Of a stretch of 8,019 nt of DNA, positions 6,157 to 8,019 are shown piece after piece; the first letter of the stretch is position 1, and the number at the start of each line of letters is the position of its first letter. Below the pieces are notes generated by a model, which did not search any database, was not told the origin of the DNA, and was given only the letters and a program-made list of their open reading frames with translations. The DNA is from an uncultured Clostridia bacterium (lineage in GTDB: Bacteria > Bacillota > Clostridia > Christensenellales > Aristaeellaceae), in contig CAMJXZ010000144.1 of NCBI GenBank assembly GCA_946409855.1, forward strand, positions 1 through 8,019, read 5' to 3'. Made by a program: the position numbers and the translations under genes.

Positions 6157-6840
6157 GTGAAAAAACACAGAGTCATGTGTTATATGGCCGCAGTGCTGAT
6201 AGCCTTCATGGCGTTCACCGCGCTGCGCCTGCCGACGGAATATTCTTCCGGCGGCGAAAAGACATCTGTCACCATCAAGGATCTATTGGAAAACGGCGCT
6301 TTTGATCCGGCACTCATCAAGGACGGCCGGCAGGGGCGGGAACAGCCCGCCGCAACCGGCATCAGACTGCCCGCCGGACTTCGGGTCATCGAAGAGGAAG
6401 CGTTTGCCGGGACGGCGCTCAAAGCCGTACATCTTCCTGAGCGGGTCCGGGAAATCGGGAGCCGCGCTTTTGCCGGGATACAGGCGCTGCGGTTCGTGTA
6501 TATCCCGCAGAGCGTTGAACGGATCGGCGAACAGGTATTTGAAGGCAGCTGCCGGGTGACCGTCGCAGCAACCCCGAAAAGCCGCGCCAGGGCCTGGGCA
6601 GCGGAAAACGGTGTTCCGTTTGAAGTGGTGCCGTCCGTATACGCGCCGGAAGAACAGTACGCACCGGGGTATGTTTTACTGGCCGGGGATTCTTATGAAA
6701 GCTTTGCTCCAATTAAAACAGACTTCGGTCTAAAACGTGATTCCCGCTGGCAGAAAGCCGGCGAGATCATTCCGGATTCATATGAGCACATCATCGCCTA
6801 TCATCTGAGCGGCCGTTCGCCTCCGTCTTTCCTGAGCTGA
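6157..6840 (+). CDS. Short secreted BspA-type leucine-rich-repeat (LRR_5) protein
   Basis: The 227-residue protein starts at GTG 8 nt after a near-perfect ribosome site. Residues 1-5 are basic and 7-24 form a signal peptide or single anchor helix. Residues about 68-158 hold LRR_5 (BspA/TpLRR) repeats: LPAGLRVIEEEAFAGTALKA, VHLPERVREIGSRAFAGIQA and VYIPQSVERIGEQVFEGS. The closing stretch, VTVAATPKSRARAWAAENGVPFEVV, is the cap often found after such repeats. These repeats usually serve binding or adhesion at the cell surface. The last 60 residues match nothing I recognise, and their codons look slightly more AT-rich. There is no LPXTG or other sorting signal. It sits between the sugar transferase (55 nt upstream) and the repeat-rich surface protein (43 nt downstream), so all three may be co-transcribed. 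With only about three repeats it is small for the family. Confidence 0.8.
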   Translation: MKKHRVMCYMAAVLIAFMAFTALRLPTEYSSGGEKTSVTIKDLLENGAFDPALIKDGRQGREQPAATGIRLPAGLRVIEEEAFAGTALKAVHLPERVREIGSRAFAGIQALRFVYIPQSVERIGEQVFEGSCRVTVAATPKSRARAWAAENGVPFEVVPSVYAPEEQYAPGYVLLAGDSYESFAPIKTDFGLKRDSRWQKAGEIIPDSYEHIIAYHLSGRSPPSFLS

Positions 6841-6849
6841 AAGAAAGAA

Positions 6850-6862
6850 CCGCGAGACGCGG
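6850..6862 (+). other. Small hairpin between LRR and repeat-protein genes
   Basis: CCGCG (6850-6854) and CGCGG (6858-6862) pair around AGA, ten nt before the GGAGG ribosome site of the next gene. It is too short, and followed by AATATAATT rather than a U-run, to be a solid terminator. It might protect or separate mRNA segments, or be chance. Confidence 0.3.
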
Positions 6863-6883
6863 AATATAATTCGGAGGAAACAC

Positions 6884-8019
6884 ATGAAAAAACGCTATAT
6901 CAGCTTACTGCTGATTCTGGTCATGATTTTTACCTGCCTTCCCACCGGCCTGCTGGCGGAAGACCTGACTGAAGAAGAAATCACAGTCAGAGAACCGGTC
7001 GCGGACGTAATCGAAGAAGAACCGGCGGCGGAAGAACCTGCAGCAGAAGAACCTGCGGCAGAAGAACCCGTTGAAGAACCTGCTGAAGAACACGTGCCGG
7101 AAGCGGCGCAGGAAGAGACCGCAGAAGCCCCGGCTCCCGAGGAGAAAAAGAACGAAGAAACCCTGGAAGTCTGGGCCGAACTGCAGAATTTCGGCGCCGT
7201 CAAGCCTGGCACCATCCTGATTTATCAGGCGAAGACCAATGGCGATACGTCGAAATTGAAGGTCGTCTGGCAGGTTGAGAACAAAAAGGACGAATGGAAA
7301 ACCATCGCAAAAGGAACGCTCATGATGCTGACGGCGACGACTGACTCGCTGTCGAAGAACTACCGGGTTGCGCTGCTGAACGGCGCAGGCAAGGTGGTAG
7401 CGGAAGGCGCTGTGGAACTGCCCGTATTGGACGGTCAGGAACAGCCCGTCCCTGAAGCGCCCGAAGCGGAAGAACCTGCTCCCGAGACGCCTGCCGCTGA
7501 GGAACCCGCAGCGGAAGAACCCGCAGCCGAGGAACCCGCAGCGGAAGAGCCCGCGGCCGAGGAACCCGCTGAGGAACAGCCTGTGACCGAGGAGCCCGCG
7601 ACTGAAGAACCTGTCGCGGAAGAACCCACGGCTGAGGAGCCCGCGGCTGAAGAACCTGCCGCGGAAGAACCCGCGGCTGAAGAACCTGCCGCGGAAGAAC
7701 CCGCGGCCGAGGAGCCTGCGGCTGAAGAACCTGCCGCGGAAGAACCCGCGGCCGAGGAGCCCGCAGCTGAAGAACCTGCTGCGAAAGAAATTCCTTCCGT
7801 GATGATCCGTCTGTCCGGTGATCTGGCGAATGGGTCCGTGACTGTCTCCGGCAAAGCGGTTGTGCAGCTGAACGGCAGCATGTACATGGCCGCGCCGGGC
7901 AGCAAAGTGACCGTTCATGCGAACCCGGCGGAAGGATACGCTCTGAGCAGCCTGAAGGTGACCGGCATTGTCCCGCCCTTCAAAGCAGTTGAAGTTTCGA
8001 ACGGAAGCTTTACCATGCC
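6884..8019 (+). CDS. Secreted repeat-rich surface protein, 3' end outside window
   Basis: The frame is open for 378 codons from ATG 6884 to the window edge, with GGAGG six nt upstream. Residues 1-25 are a signal peptide, with likely cleavage after GLLA. Residues 44-69 form a first acidic EEPAA tract. Residues about 94-182 form a beta-rich, Ig-like module (VVWQVENKKDEWKTI, then YRVALLNGAGKVV). Residues 195-300 form a second, long EEPAA tract. From 305 a divergent InlB-B-repeat-like (Flg_new-type) module begins: GSVTVSG, then APGSKVTVHANPAEGYALSSLKVTG, with FTM starting the usual FTMP ending at the edge. The EEPAA tracts are probably extended, negatively charged spacers that hold globular modules off the wall. 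The anchor, if any, lies beyond the window. Function is unknown; a surface protein or adhesin is the best guess. Confidence 0.85.
   Translation, partial: MKKRYISLLLILVMIFTCLPTGLLAEDLTEEEITVREPVADVIEEEPAAEEPAAEEPAAEEPVEEPAEEHVPEAAQEETAEAPAPEEKKNEETLEVWAELQNFGAVKPGTILIYQAKTNGDTSKLKVVWQVENKKDEWKTIAKGTLMMLTATTDSLSKNYRVALLNGAGKVVAEGAVELPVLDGQEQPVPEAPEAEEPAPETPAAEEPAAEEPAAEEPAAEEPAAEEPAEEQPVTEEPATEEPVAEEPTAEEPAAEEPAAEEPAAEEPAAEEPAAEEPAAEEPAAEEPAAEEPAAEEPAAKEIPSVMIRLSGDLANGSVTVSGKAVVQLNGSMYMAAPGSKVTVHANPAEGYALSSLKVTGIVPPFKAVEVSNGSFTM
7013..7090 (+). repeat. First EEPAA-coding repeat tract
   Basis: Several imperfect 15-nt units encode EEPAA, decaying to EEPVEEPAEE, at residues 44-69 of the repeat-rich surface protein. 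Unit-to-unit synonymous changes (CCG/CCT/CCC, GCG/GCA) show this tract is older or less homogenised than the second one. Confidence 0.75.
7466..7783 (+). repeat. Second EEPAA-coding repeat tract with 30-nt higher-order unit
   Basis: The tract encodes residues 195-300, mostly EEPAA in 15-nt units. Between 7634 and 7783 ten units run without any amino-acid change. Within them a 30-nt double unit, GAAGAACCTGCCGCG followed by GAAGAACCCGCGGCY, occurs at 7649-7678, 7679-7708 and 7724-7753, differing only in the last base. The 45-nt blocks 7634-7678 and 7709-7753 match at 43 of 45 bases. This points to recent tandem duplication. Confidence 0.85.

Noticed and set aside
6865..6870. TATAAT as a promoter for the repeat-rich surface protein
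   Set aside because: No -35-like hexamer lies 16-18 nt upstream, and a start about 7 nt downstream would remove most of the ribosome site.
7435..7905. Minus-strand frame encoding a Ser/Ala/Gly repeat (AAGSS)
   Set aside because: Another antisense reading of the same repeat tract; low complexity with no independent support.
6905..7918. Long minus-strand open frame rich in Phe, Arg and Gly
   Set aside because: It is the antisense reading of the EEPAA tracts: GAAGAACC-type repeats read backwards lack stops. There is no promoter or ribosome site, and the plus frame has a signal peptide and recognisable modules.

Overview
The window reads as a stretch of a moderately GC-rich, Gram-positive-type chromosome, most likely an anaerobic gut or rumen member of Bacillota (Clostridia). 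The grounds are strong Shine-Dalgarno sites (AAGGAGGTG, GGAGG), sigma-A-type promoters, and secreted proteins typical of that group: a BspA-type leucine-rich-repeat protein, a divergent InlB-B-repeat-like module and Glu/Pro/Ala-rich stalks. The taxonomic call is an inference from style, not from a marker gene.

Layout. On the minus strand, 49-1500 encodes a polytopic membrane protein with a DUF218 (SanA/ElyC/YdcF-type) domain. A 245-bp divergent intergenic region (1501-1745) follows. It holds a gene-proximal minus promoter, a second minus promoter and a plus promoter, the last two back to back with overlapping -35 boxes and 11-bp inverted-repeat arms covering their -10 boxes. On the plus strand, 1746-3263 encodes a secreted caspase-like (clan CD, C14-type) protein with His/Cys motifs, an EF-hand-like calcium loop and a FlgD-like Ig domain. 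It is followed after 50 nt by a UDP-glucuronate 4-epimerase-like SDR enzyme (3314-4387). A 214-bp gap with a very good promoter (TTGTCA-N17-TAAAAT) precedes a polyprenyl-phosphate sugar-phosphate transferase (4602-6101), the enzyme class that starts exopolysaccharide or capsule repeat-unit assembly. Two secreted proteins follow closely: a short LRR_5 protein (6157-6840) and a large repeat-rich surface protein (6884 to past the window end).

How the parts fit. The common theme is the cell envelope. The epimerase would supply UDP-galacturonate, the transferase would prime lipid-linked glycan synthesis, and the LRR and repeat proteins look like exported surface proteins. The DUF218 membrane protein belongs to a family linked to envelope homeostasis and lipid-carrier use. 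The caspase-like protein is the least expected member. It is exported, appears co-transcribed with the epimerase, and is divergent from the DUF218 gene. I see no RNA genes, CRISPR arrays or insertion sequences. No feature proves a new system; the best candidates for a second look are the exported caspase beside polysaccharide genes, the symmetric divergent promoter, and the recently expanded EEPAA repeat.
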